Source of the DNA: Pleurodeles waltl
Taxonomy: Eukaryota; Chordata; Amphibia; Caudata; Salamandridae
NCBI RefSeq assembly: GCF_031143425.1
Contig: NC_090440.1
Location: forward strand, 1,272,163,123-1,272,227,122
Length of the DNA: 64,000 nt
Direction: 5' to 3'
The notes beneath the pieces are model-generated. The model was not told the DNA's origin. It did no database searches and saw only the letters and a list, made by a program, of their open reading frames with translations. The translations under genes and the position numbers were made by a program. Each line of letters opens with the position of its first letter. Positions within the stretch are counted from its first letter, which is position 1. Below, piece by piece: positions 1-11,124 of this stretch.

Positions 1-167
1 GTGGCCGAAAAATGTTGTCACCATGCAATACCAACACATATAACAGTGCACACTAATCTAAGCAAACAGGACAAAAACTGCATAAATGAAGGTGTCTGAG
101 TTTACATCCAGATAGGTAATCATGCTGAACTGTGTCACAAATGACGTATGAGAGTCATGAAGACAAG

Positions 168-183
168 AATACAAGAGTGCCTA
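168..183. repeat. left target-site duplication of the L1
   Basis: AATACAAGAGTGCCTA at 168-183 is repeated at 7135-7150 directly after the poly(A) tail. The first As of the right copy merge with the tail, so the true length is 14-16 bp. Confidence 0.9.
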
Positions 184-1381
184 GGAAATCTCGACCTCTG
201 ATAGGAGTAATGTTTGGTGCTTGGAGTTTTGGCATCGGGGGGAACATGGCGGCCAGCTAACGGACTGAGCCGAGAGCTCTTCGTCGGACGGAGACGTCGG
301 AAAGCATAACGCTGCATTGCGTTGTGCCTGGAGTGCTGAGCTCTCAGGCCGACGCTCGTGAATCTGCTTGTCTGCTGCTCCTCCTTTGCAGCGGCAGATT
401 TTTGGAAATAAGGAGACACGGGGACGGATTTCGGCCAAGTGCTCCATTCATGGAACACAACGCGGAGCAGGACTAGAATTGTAGGTGTCCTTTTTCCCTC
501 GTCGTGCGGCTTGGAATGGAGTGGCTTTTCCTCACGGGGAAGGTTTGTTTCTGCTCCTGCGGTGTAAGCTGTGTGAGCTGTGCACCGGGGGAGTAGGGTT
601 TTTTTTTCCTTTTGTTTCTTCCTTTTTTTTTTTTTTTCTATTTTTCTTTTTTTTTAACTGGGGCTGACTCAAGATACTTAAACTTCGTTTTTTGCTCATA
701 TTATATCTATTACATTGAGAGCAAAAAACTCAATGTATTTTTTATTTTTTTTCTCTATTAACTCGGTCTGTCCTAAGGACCATATCATAGGGTTAAGGAG
801 AGAGCGGAGAGTGATATTCAACCGTTTATTCCCCCTTTTTTGAGAGGTGGGGGTTTATATTTGGAGCAATTTAGTAAACACCAGCTATAGGATACAGGCA
901 TATGTTATCCTTCTCAAACTCTGAGTCCTCGTTTCTCCAAAAGGCATGCAAGAGGTCTGTTGATTTGGATGGCGGCATTGTCCCGGGCTTCTAAGTGCGC
1001 ATATGTACTCTTGGAGTACTTAAAAAGGTTCTTTTTGGAATATATTGGCACGTACAAGGATTTAAAGAAATAGTTGTGGCAGGTTTTTCTTTTTTTTATG
1101 TACTGTCTTTCCGGCCCAGGTTGGGTCACTAAGAAAAAACGGCGAAAAGAAGAAGGGAGTTACGTGCTCCAGCGAAAGGAGGGGAGGTGGTGGGCTGGAA
1201 GCAAATATCGGTTTCCAATATATGGGCAGAGGCGGTGAGGGGGGTGCGACGCAGGAGATCCTACACCTCTCGCTGTTCTCTTCGTGGAGGCTTGCCAGAG
1301 ACTCCGGGGTTTTCAACTAAGAGGAATATAAATGGAAGTTTGACAAGAGGAGAACGGAACAACGTTGGAGTTTCACGGTGT
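184..1381 (+). other. L1 5' untranslated region
   Basis: This 1.2-kb leader lies between the target duplication and the first ATG of ORF1. It holds a long pyrimidine run (about 595-655) and no convincing gene. The internal promoter expected of an L1 must lie here, but I see no specific motif for it. Confidence 0.6.
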
Positions 1382-2620
1382 ATGTCGCCAGTCAAGCGTC
1401 GCCCCAGGGGTGTCCAGGCAGAGGTAAATGACTTGGTGGGTGTGAAGAGAGGTAAACCTGGCCCCTGGGGGGTGAGTATCAATCCCCAGCTACCAGAGAC
1501 TGAAGTAGCAGCTATCGCAAGTACAGGATTAGAGACTTGTGGTGATGGTTCATTAAGGGGAATTGAACATACAGCGTCACAATTGGAACTGCCCCAACTC
1601 CCCCTAGAGGAAGTCCGAAGGGAACCTCTGGGAAAGGGTGAGTCGTTGATCACAAGGTATTTCCGGAACACAACCTTCCCCCCGCAGGTTATGGCAAATG
1701 CTCAACCCATTTTAGGCGATTTGAGAGCATTAAAACAAGCCACGAGTTTGGATAAAAATATGTCAGATCAAACAGTTAAGGAGTTAGAAGGACAGAGGGG
1801 GGATTCTTCCGGTTCAGTAACCTTGTCGGAAACAGAAACGGAGGGCATCCACCCTGGTGGTTCAGTGACTCATAGTACAGATGTACAGGCTTTGTTAATT
1901 TCCCTTTCTAAAGAGATTAGGGAGAAATTTGAGATCTCAGAAAATAACCAAGCCAGAATCCGGGAAGCCTGTGAAGTTTTGGAAAGCAAAATTAACTTGT
2001 TATCGGACCGGTTGGGTAAGCTGGAGGCTGTGGTGGAGGCTCAGGAGGAGAGGTTGTTAGTACAATCTAAGGATATTTCTCAGTTAAAACGCGGAGAAAA
2101 GATGTTGCAGGATAAGCTTGAATCATTGGAAAATAACATGAGGAGAAACAACATAAGGCTTTTGGGAGTTCATGAGGGATTGGAAGGGGAGGATATCAAG
2201 ACCTACGTGATTGCTCTAATCAAGGAGGCTATTCCAAATATAGCAATGCTTAATTTAGAGAAAGATATCCAAAGAGTTCATCGGGATCCGTTCAAGAAGA
2301 ACCCCGGAAGGAAAAACCCCAGGAGGATTTTAATAAATTTCAGTACATATACAACTAAAGAGAGAATCCTGTCTGAAGCCCTTAAGGTTGGAGTCTTCTC
2401 CAAGGGAGACTGGTCCTTCCGTATAAGATCGGATGTCTCTAAAGTAACATTGGACAGGCAGCGGGAACTGGGAAATTTTATGCGGGAGCTCCGCTCTCTT
2501 GGGGCTACTGTTCAATTGAGATTTCCGGCTGCTTTACGTATTATGTGGAAAAACAAAATGTATAATATGAGAGATCCGGGAGAGGTTAGCGCTTTCATGG
2601 AACAGATTAAGGCGTCTTAG
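1382..2620 (+). CDS. L1 ORF1p RNA-binding chaperone
   Basis: This protein of 412 residues coats L1 RNA as a trimer and acts as a nucleic-acid chaperone. The first ATG in frame is at 1382 (MSPVKRRP); the frame is open upstream to 1187 but only from a GTG. The N-terminal part is basic and low in complexity. A coiled coil with heptad leucines covers roughly residues 165-255. It leads into the family signature NNMRRNNIRLLGVHEG, then an RRM-like domain and a C-terminal domain. The reading frame has no stop or frameshift, unlike the ORF2 that follows. The cytoplasmic RNP role is family knowledge; nothing here tests activity. Confidence 0.88.
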   Translation: MSPVKRRPRGVQAEVNDLVGVKRGKPGPWGVSINPQLPETEVAAIASTGLETCGDGSLRGIEHTASQLELPQLPLEEVRREPLGKGESLITRYFRNTTFPPQVMANAQPILGDLRALKQATSLDKNMSDQTVKELEGQRGDSSGSVTLSETETEGIHPGGSVTHSTDVQALLISLSKEIREKFEISENNQARIREACEVLESKINLLSDRLGKLEAVVEAQEERLLVQSKDISQLKRGEKMLQDKLESLENNMRRNNIRLLGVHEGLEGEDIKTYVIALIKEAIPNIAMLNLEKDIQRVHRDPFKKNPGRKNPRRILINFSTYTTKERILSEALKVGVFSKGDWSFRIRSDVSKVTLDRQRELGNFMRELRSLGATVQLRFPAALRIMWKNKMYNMRDPGEVSAFMEQIKAS

Positions 2621-2854
2621 TGAGATCTGGGAAAATTCCCGTCCGACGGAGAGTTCGAACAAGGGATAACAGGATGGCTATCCTAGGAGAAATAGGGAGG
2701 GTTCCCTTGGGGGGGGGGTTTGGGTGTGTGTCGGTGTTGGTGGAGGGTGAGGGTGGCACTGGGTGTAGGGGTTGGGTTTGGGTTAGGTGGTTAGAAAATG
2801 ATAAAAATAGGAAAGTCCTTATAACTTGCTTAGATAGGAGGGGGGAGGTTTTAT

Positions 2855-5800
2855 ATGCAAGCCTTTTTTTCTCTCCTTCTGGGTATGACTAAATATGGTA
2901 ATTTACGATTAAAATTTCTTTCTTGGAATGTTAATGGCCTAAGGGTGCTACATAGGAGGAGGAAGATTTTTGAATATTTAAGATTGGCTGAGGAGGATAT
3001 TATTATACTGCAAGAAACTCATCTTCAACGAGAGGAGTGGGAGAGTTGGCTTAAACGACTGAATTGGGTTTCATTTAGTGTATGTTCTTTCCAATCTAGC
3101 CCGATTAAAGGTGTGGCAGTTTTGTTTAAAAAGTCTATAAGGTTTAAGATAGGAGAGGTCCAAGCAGACTCCAAGGGTAGATGGGTAGTGGTAGAAGTTT
3201 GTGTAAGTGGCTACTGGGTAACAGTTGCAGGTTACTACGTTCCAAATTTAGATGACCCAACGTCATTTCAAGAACTATTTAACATTTTACTGTTAGCTAG
3301 GTACCCAGTGGTACTAGGTGGGGATTTTAATATATTGTTAGATCCCGTTCTTGATAAATCAACCCCCCGGGGGACGGTTAATTCACCCAAAACAAGGGTA
3401 CAGGTGAAGCAAGCCATGCGGGATCTAGGATTGATAGACATATGGCACTGGAAAGGGGGTGAAGGAGATAGATACACATTCCACAATCAAAAATATGGAC
3501 ATAGTTCCAGAATAGATTTTTTTTTATTACATAAGAGTTTATGTGCAGAGGTGATAAAAGTAGCTCACAATCCAGCACACCTTTCGGACCACTCAGCTGT
3601 AAAACTACATTTGGATATCAGGGTCGTAAGTAAGGGTATTAGGAGTACAATCAATCGCTCTTTACTCTTAAATGATTCGATTGTAGAGGTGTTAAAGAAA
3701 GACACAAGAGAATTTTTCTATTTTAATCGAGGAACAGCAAATTTAGGGTATGTCTGGGACGCTTACAAGGCTTATATCAGAGGGAGGCTTGTGAGCCTGG
3801 CAATATACAAGCGTCGCGAAGAAAGGAAGCAGTTGGAGGGCATGGAATCATCTTTAAATACTTTTCAAGTTTTAACTCACAAAGCACGAAGAGAAGGGAA
3901 GGAAGAATTACTTGAGGAGTTGATATGCCAAGAGAATAAGGTTCGGGTTGACCTAGATTCTTTTTTGGAGAAGCGTAATAGGTTAAAATGGGAAAGTAGC
4001 CAATATGCACATTTTGAATATGGAGAAGGTTGTAGTAAACTGTTAGTTTGGAAGGTTAAGTTAGATGTCTCTAAAAGGCATATTTTATCGGTTAAATCAG
4101 ATCTTACGAACCAGATTTGTGTGGAGCAAGATGAGATTGAGGGGGCATTTGTATCCTTTTTTCAAGAAATGTACTCAGAAAGTTTGGTAAACTCAGAGGA
4201 GTCGATTAGAATATTTTTGGAGAAAGTGCAGCTTCCAGATTTGGATGAATCAGCAAAGCTGGTATTGAACTCGGAGATAAGTGGGGCTGAGCTTGCTGAT
4301 GCCATAAAAGCTTTGAAGAAAGGGAAAGCAGTTGGCCCAGATAACTTACCTAATGAGTTATACAAGGTACTGGGGGAGGAACTTATTCCGATTTTATTGG
4401 AATTATTCAACTCCATGCTTGTAGAAGGGGCACAGATACCTGATTCTTGGAGAGAAGCTATAATTTGTTTATTATTAAAACCTGGTAAGGATTCAATGTC
4501 TTGTTCATCATACAGACCGATTTCCTTGTTGAATTCAGATTACAAACTGTATACAGGGATCTTATCTAGGAGACTGGGGAAAGTTATGGGTAATTTGATT
4601 CACTTGGATCAAAAGGGATTTATGAAGGGTAGACAACTCTAAGAGTTAACTCACGAGTTATTTGCTGCAGTAGATCTAGCAGAACAAAAAAAGGCTCCAT
4701 TAGCGATTTTGACTTTTGATGCACGAAAGCTTTTGATCGTGTTAACTGGTCCTTCTTGGGGGTCGTGTTGGAAAAAGTGGGATTGGGAACTCCTTTTATC
4801 AGGACTGTTAGGAAATTGTATAAATGCCCTTCGGCAAGAATCTTGGTTAATGGTCAGTTATCACAGGAATTTAGGACTTTTCGGGGTACGTGACAGGGGT
4901 GTCCTTTATCTCCCTTGCTTTTTTATCTATATATTGAACCTTTAGCAATTTTATTACGGGTTTGTAAGGACATTCCCCCGTTTCGGATTGGGGATTGGGA
5001 AAAGAAAGTAGCGTTGTACGCGGATGACCTTATGCTATATACCTGTGATGTGACGACTACTTTACCTATTGTCAAGACATTGATGGAGCAATTTGGTAGA
5101 TTTTCAGGTTATAGTATAAATACAGAAAAAACGGAAATTATGGGCCTGATTCTAACTTTGGAGGACGGTGTTAAACCGTCCCAAAAGTGGCGGATATACC
5201 ACCTACCGTATTACGAGTTCCATAGGATATAATGGACTCGTAATACGGTAGGTGGTATATCCGCCACTTTTGGGACGGTTTAACACCGTCCTCCAAAGTT
5301 AGAATCAGGCCCTATGTGTTGGAATTTGGCCTATGTTTTTCCCTTAGTTAAACAAGAGATCAAATATCTGGGAATTCGGTTTACAAATGATCTAAATGAG
5401 GTAGCTAAGTTAAATTTTGACATAACCTATAGAGAAACTAAAAAACTGTTAAAAGCGTGGGCTGTTCTTCCACTTTTTATAATCGGAAGATCTAATATTT
5501 TGAAGATGTGTATTCTTCCAAAGTTTACTTTTTTATTTAACACAATCCCGCTAGAGTTTAAGGGGAGCTGGTTTAAAAAACTACAGGGAGATCTATCCTC
5601 GTTTGTTTGGGCTTCCAAGGGAGTGAGGATTTCTTGGAAAAAGATGAGTAGAAAGAAAGAGTGGGGGGGTATTGCATCCCCTGATTTTTTTAGATATTAT
5701 CTGGCCTTTCAACTAAAAAACACCAGAATGTTATTGAATAAGAAGTCAGACTATTCATTGGTCTGGAGAGCTCTGACGGCACATCTTGAGGAAGGAGCGG

Positions 5801-6813
5801 ATTATTTTTTATATAAATTTGGTCACCCAAAATACTTCAAGAAGGTGCGTTTGAAGCTTCTCAGACAGGCTTGAAATGTTTGGATTCATCTTAGGAAAGT
5901 GCTAGCGATTCCCTTCTATTGTAGTTCCGTTCCTATCTGGGACTCTCCCGGTACTCCTGAATGTCTTATCGATAAACTATCAATTCCCTTGAGAACTAGC
6001 GGGATGGTAAGATGGGGTTAAATTATAGAAGGTTCAGATTTGTTAACTTGGTCTGCATTTCAGGAGTATACTAGAGGGAAAACTTCTAAATTCAAGTATC
6101 TTCAGTTATCTAGTTGGGTTAATTCTCGACGAGCAGGAGAACTAGGGAGGAGCTCATGGGAAGGGAAATTTAACCAGATAAATATTAAAAAAGAAGTAGC
6201 CTTTTGGTATCATGCCCTGTTGGAATCAGTAGACGACTCCCCCTCCCTCCCTTTGTCGAAATGGGGAAGGATCTTTCCAACCCTAGAAGTTACAGCTTTG
6301 TGGCAGAAGTCTTTTTCAGAATTATGGTTTACTACTAAACCTGCGGGGTTGAAGAAAAACCATTTGTTTACACTACATAGGGTTTATTGGACACCTGCTA
6401 GATTAACAGCGATTGGGAAATTCAAGAAAAATTGTCCGCGGTGTGGGGAAGACAACGCAGATGATGTTCACATGTTTTGGCAATGTTCAATGTTGACTAA
6501 GTATTGGAAAGATTTGGGAAATACTCTGAATGTAATTTTTGATGTAAATTTAAGAATAAACCTTCTTATGGTGGTGTTTGGGGTTTGTGACCCGGGCATA
6601 GACCACCAGAAATTATCAGTACAACAGGAGCACTTGTTGTTTGTATTAATGCTTTTGGCTAGACGGGAAATATGTCGTAAATGGGTGGATCCATTGCCCC
6701 CCCTTGTTAAAGATTGGCAAGCATCAGTGAATAAATTGTGTAAATTGGAACAATGTGGTCCTCTTACTAGAAGAGATAATTTTTGGGTAGATTGGCAAAA
6801 TGTTTATCAGTAG
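2855..6813 (+). pseudogene. L1 ORF2p (endonuclease-reverse transcriptase), broken
   Basis: ORF2p nicks the target and copies L1 RNA. The N-terminal endonuclease is clear: LSWNVNGL, LQETH, GGDFN, SRIDFF and LSDHSAV (about residues 28-250). The reverse transcriptase starts with GPDNLPNELYK and SYRPISLLNSD, and the YADD catalytic box lies near 5019. A C-terminal cysteine cluster (CPRC..H...C) lies near 6436-6486. Lesions are a TAA at 4640-4642, a one-base frameshift near 4729, a TGA near 4889, a MITE at 5142-5312, a TGA at 5872 and a TAA near 6019. Taking out the MITE and one TSD copy rejoins the frame exactly. The start could also be the ATG at 2885. Confidence 0.92.
5142..5312. mobile_element. 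171-bp palindromic MITE inside L1 ORF2, Harbinger-like
   Basis: This is an almost perfect inverted repeat with arms of about 80 bp. It begins GGGCCTGATTCTAAC and ends with the reverse complement of that, around a short centre near 5222-5233. The flanks are TAT at 5139-5141 and TAT at 5313-5315, a 3-bp target duplication as PIF/Harbinger elements make. Deleting 174 bp (element plus one TSD) restores the L1 reading frame. The ends resemble the family A termini (GGxxxTCATTCTGAC), so it may be moved by related transposase; that link is inference. Confidence 0.9.
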
Positions 6814-7134
6814 CTTACATATGTGGGGTAGTCTCAGTCATATAACTCATGCTTTGCAGTTTCTTTGTTTGGTCTCCTCCTCCTGGAACTTAAGTCCAAT
6901 GATTAGAACTCCCCTCACCTTTTTGGGTGCTGCTTTGGTTATGACCAGGTCTCGAAGAAAATAGTAAGAATTGGTTGATGGCAGTTGACTGGGAAAAGAG
7001 CAAAATATTGAACAGGTGGGGCGGCCCAGCATTGCTGTGGACCGCACACCTGGATTCATACCATAAGTGCCTCGGCTTTTGCCTTTTTCCTCTTAACCAA
7101 AGCATGGGTGACGAAATGAGGAAAAAAAAAAAAA
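6814..7134 (+). other. L1 3' UTR and poly(A) tail
   Basis: About 320 bp follow the ORF2 stop and end in a run of As at 7122-7136, directly before the right target duplication. Confidence 0.8.
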
Positions 7135-7150
7135 AATACAAGAGTGCCTA
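7135..7150. repeat. right target-site duplication of the L1
   Basis: AATACAAGAGTGCCTA repeats the sequence at 168-183 and marks the 3' insertion point. Confidence 0.9.
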
Positions 7151-7956
7151 CAAGAACTCATCTTATAAGGGTGTCCTTGATCCTCATTCTGCAGTCAGAC
7201 CTAAAACTGTTCCCCCAATACCAAGTCTGGAAGCACTGTTTGTAACGTAGAAAACACACTTATCAACAGAAACACATTGTCATCCATATTAACTGTGATT
7301 GGTGGTTGCAACGAAGGGTAAACACTTTGCAAGGTAGCTCTGGGCTAGCTGCCAATCGTACAGCTCAGTTGGGATTTGTTTGTAGCATAGGACACAAATG
7401 TAATAGTACAAAATGTATGTACACTGATTCCAAACCCAGGATCAGGTTCCATTTAACACATACTGTTAAGGGTTAACCAAATATTTATTAAATGCTAATC
7501 ATAGAAGAGGAAACTGAGGGAAAAATCTTACCTACCCTAATCTACTCTGACTACTCATTACCCACAATTGTCCCTAACTAACCTAAGCTACACTTACTTA
7601 TCACATGTAACAAAACATTCTAAACATCCACCCCCCACCCCTCTTATGAGACGGGACACATGGAGGACAACACATACTAACCTAACACATACTATACTAT
7701 CCTAAACAAATATATATTTTTTTGTAATGTTTTTTTTTTTTTTTTTTTTTACTAAATGCACAAGAACCCCAACATAGCCCCCCACCCACCCACACACTTA
7801 ATAAGTAAAAATAGAAAGAATGAGGAATCCCCACCCACCAACACTAACTAAACTAACAGCCTATACTAACCTAACACTAAGCCCCCTAACCCCACTAACT
7901 ATAAGAACAAGGAAAGAGGAGGGAGGGGAGGGAATCATGTCCATATAAAAAACAGT
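7151..7956. other. family B arm downstream of the third gene
   Basis: This non-coding arm lies 3' of the minus-strand gene at 7957. It aligns by eye with 51880-52738 of copy B2 (for example the shared GCTGCCAAT...ACAGCTCAGTTG near 7350 and 52340) and with the AACAAATATATAT stretch near 7705 and 52691. It contains a T run at 7730-7750. I see no gene. Confidence 0.6.
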
Positions 7957-10900
7957 CTAGAGGTTGGCCCTGCGGAGGGTCCTCTTGATTGACTTCACAC
8001 GCCGGTTAATGTGGCGCACATCCCGGCTCAGGTGGCTTAACTTGCGCAGCACACGGTCCATCTTCCGTTCCATGTTGTGGAAGGCTGCAAGGTCAACAGA
8101 TGGAGCTGGGGCAGTCTGGGTACCGGTGGAGGAGGTCTGTGTGTGTGTGGACCCAAGGCCAGTGGGCTGTCCTTCACCTGTACCAATGCTGGGGCCTGGA
8201 AGTCCAGCAGATGTAGGGATAACAGTCCCAGCTGTGGGTGGGGCCACCTGGCTTGAAGTGGTGGTTGTGCTGGTGGTGGCTGTGGTAGGCAAAGTAGGGC
8301 CACCCTGTGGGAAGGCCCTCCATGCCCCGGAGACCCGTTCATGGCAATATTGATGGGCCATCCTCCTGAACCCCGACTCCACCAGCAAGATGTGCTGGTA
8401 TCTCATGGCCCGGCGCTGGAATTCACGGACCTGGTCTGGAGTCATGTTTGCAGCTGTGAAGACAAATGCAAATATTCTAAATTAGTAACTGCATTGTGAG
8501 AAATGGCACAAGAAGTTAATCAGACAATACATCTACTGTACTTGTAACAGCTCATATCACAATACAGATCATTGAATGTCCCTGAGGAAGTACATGGCAG
8601 GCCAGCCTACAAAGGCCACATCACACATAGCACATCCATAACCTACAAGATGGGTAACAACTGGCTTTGACTTGCCACCTGAGTGCTGCCAGTTATCAGC
8701 TAACAATCATGCTGCATATCCTCCGCCAAGTCGTGGGCTACAAATGTCAGTGTACGGAATGCAAAACTAAAGCCACATGGTCTGCAAGTTGTAACTGGAC
8801 TTGCCAGTATAGTACCAAGTGCCAAACCTGAGTGTGTGTATACTATGTTCCTACCAAACAGTCACTTATTCACATGTATGTGTAACATACTGGTAGCATC
8901 AGTACTAGGTACCCCATTCACAAACCCATGTCTGTGTTTGAGGGTGGGGGGGTGGATAAACAACTATCAATTTCCAACAACATGTACACCGAGAAGTGTA
9001 TAGAAAACTCCACACGTGTTTGACTCTACACACTCACCACAGGTAAGGTCTATCAACAAGGAGGAGTCAGCAAACCCTAGACCAATCATAGGGCCACACA
9101 TGTCAGGAAATGCAGAACTTGGTACACAACATATACTTCCAGTAAGGCCTGACTTACATCAGACACAGAGTTGCAAGAACACCCATGACCATGATTAGCA
9201 TGCACACCTAGGCCATTGCACTCAAGTTCCACATACTTGTAGCACTACATGTGGAAGTACATGCTTCTAGGAGGTTCTACCTACAGTTTCATAAGTACCT
9301 TGGTAAATAGGGAAGCAGAAGTCTGTTGGAAAGCAATTTGCTGTACCAATCTTGGAGAATGTGGGTCTGACAGGCTGACTAAATCTGAGCTGACTTCCAG
9401 TGCGACTCTTGTTGATACAAGTGTCATCCACATGACTCACCCCAGTACTCACTGTGGGGCCTACAGGAATGGCCTACAATCCCTAGATAATACCATTGGA
9501 TACGCATTGGCCAACTCAAAACATTTAATAAACTGAAATCCCACTCATGGAACGAGAGAAATGATTGCCCAACGCATCACACCTTGCTATGCGTTCAACA
9601 CACACAAGTCCATAACCAGCAAACACAACACACAACAGACATATCAACACTTACTGGAGTGGTCGGGGTCCTCAAATGTCGCTACCTCTCCCACAGTGTA
9701 GGGTGCCGGTCCACCTGTAAGGCATGGAAGGAAGAAATGTGTTCAAAATCTGTGCGCAGAGCAACAATTTCATAAACATATACAATGTGTAGGCTGAATA
9801 AGGAAATGGCAGCCATTCAGACATGATGATACTACAACTGATATATCACGGCCAACTTGTACACAGCATGGGTCTCCTGTAACAGTTACACACATATCTG
9901 CACACATACATTGGCACTAACTATCATGTGGTGGCAAACATGCCCCGTCATTGGTGACCAGAAAACAAAATGGAGTGTAATTGTCTCATCATGTGCATCC
10001 AAGAGAGACATCCAAAGCCTGGTTACTTGAGGACTGCATTACCAGTCAAACATGCATTGTGGCCATTACACATTTATGACACATAGGTACAATGTACAGA
10101 GGGAGGGTCAGGGATTTTTGTAAGCCCTCCTGTTGTTACATTTTATTCGATTGATGTGGCCCAGCTATGGTGATTTGCACCAACCATGGAGATGTGAACC
10201 CATGTGCATACCTTTGGACTGCCATCCATATTTGGAATGTGGCACAACTAACTCCAACAAACATTCAAAGATGTTAGCTGAGGGCACCTTACACCTTTTC
10301 ATGATGTTTTCAAATCCAGATAAGACATGTATCCAAAAAGATAAAGGACCACTATAATCCCAAACATTCATAGTACTTCTGTGAACGCTTTCCTTCCACA
10401 CTCACCAGACTCACATGAGACATATGTCTGAGCCACTTTGCTATAATCAATTGACGTGAAGCCAGCACTAATTTTCTGCATCATGCAGTGATTCTAAAGT
10501 CAGTCTAGCTATAGCGTCAACAAAGTTAGCCAATATGTTGGTACATCTTTACTTCTCTGGCAAAAGTGCCCTATATAGACATGATTGGCTCCTATTTTGT
10601 TTGGTTGCCTGACACAAAGGCGGCACCAATCTACTTCATGGAAAAGTATCCTGTACGTTTGCTTAGCACGTGCTACCTGACAGCTAGCAATTGTGATCCT
10701 TACCATAGTGCATCAATTATCCCTGTATGTTTCCCCAGCATTACACACAGTCAGCAAGTTAGCTGGTAGACATAGTACAAATCATCTGATGTCACTACAG
10801 AGCATTTAATCATGCACATTTACATGATTAGTACTCACCAACAGGGCCACCAATCACGATTCCCAGGTGGTCCAAGAGACCGTGCTCCCTGGTGATGAGG

Positions 10901-11124
10901 TCAGCCCACTGGTGCTTCAGCTGGTGGTCACTCCTCTGGCTAGCATATACACGCTGCAGGTGATGCAGCACCTTTCCCCACCGGATTCTGAGCGCCTCTG
11001 TGTGATACCCCTGTATCACCCTGCCCCCTGCCTCGATCATCAGTGGCAAGAAATGGCACACAAGCCAGATGAAGCCCCCCAACTCCTCTTCACCCATCCT
11101 GCCAAGATGTGGCCTACCAGACAT
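7957..11124 (-). CDS. family B third gene, three exons, possible SANT-like DNA-binding protein
   Basis: I infer three exons: 11124-10839, 9714-9655 and 8453-7957. Each junction has GT/AG ends (GTGAGT, GTAAGTG; CAG acceptors), phase 1 is kept throughout, and the total is 843 nt, or 280 residues plus stop. Exon 1 has the run YASQRSDHQLKHQWADL, which recalls the third helix of Myb/SANT-like transposon proteins. Exon 3 starts with ANMTPDQVREF, goes through a Thr/Pro-rich linker and ends in a basic tail with a heptad pattern (MDRVLRKLSHLSRDV...RRANL). The same protein is broken in copy B2 (54355-57185). I do not recognise the family; DNA binding is inferred. A role as partner of the transposase is the simplest reading of its conserved place in the element. 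Confidence 0.7.

Larger units (their letters stand above)
184..7134 (+). mobile_element. L1 LINE retrotransposon, nearly full length
   Basis: This is a non-LTR retrotransposon of about 6.95 kb. It has a 5' UTR (184-1381), ORF1 (1382-2620), a 234-bp spacer, ORF2 (2855-6813, broken), a short 3' UTR and a poly(A) tail (7122-7136). Matching 16-bp duplications flank it, which is the signature of target-primed reverse transcription. It sits inside Harbinger copy B1. The apurinic-type endonuclease at the N-terminus of ORF2, the coiled-coil ORF1 and the poly(A) tail place it in the L1 clade. ORF2 carries several stops, one frameshift and a MITE, so the copy is dead, although ORF1 is still open. Confidence 0.93.

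Noticed and set aside
485..667. Small Phe-rich protein
   Set aside because: It is the translation of a T run in the L1 5' UTR.
1187..1381. N-terminal extension of L1 ORF1
   Set aside because: It starts with GTG; the first ATG in frame is at 1382, and no conserved part lies upstream.
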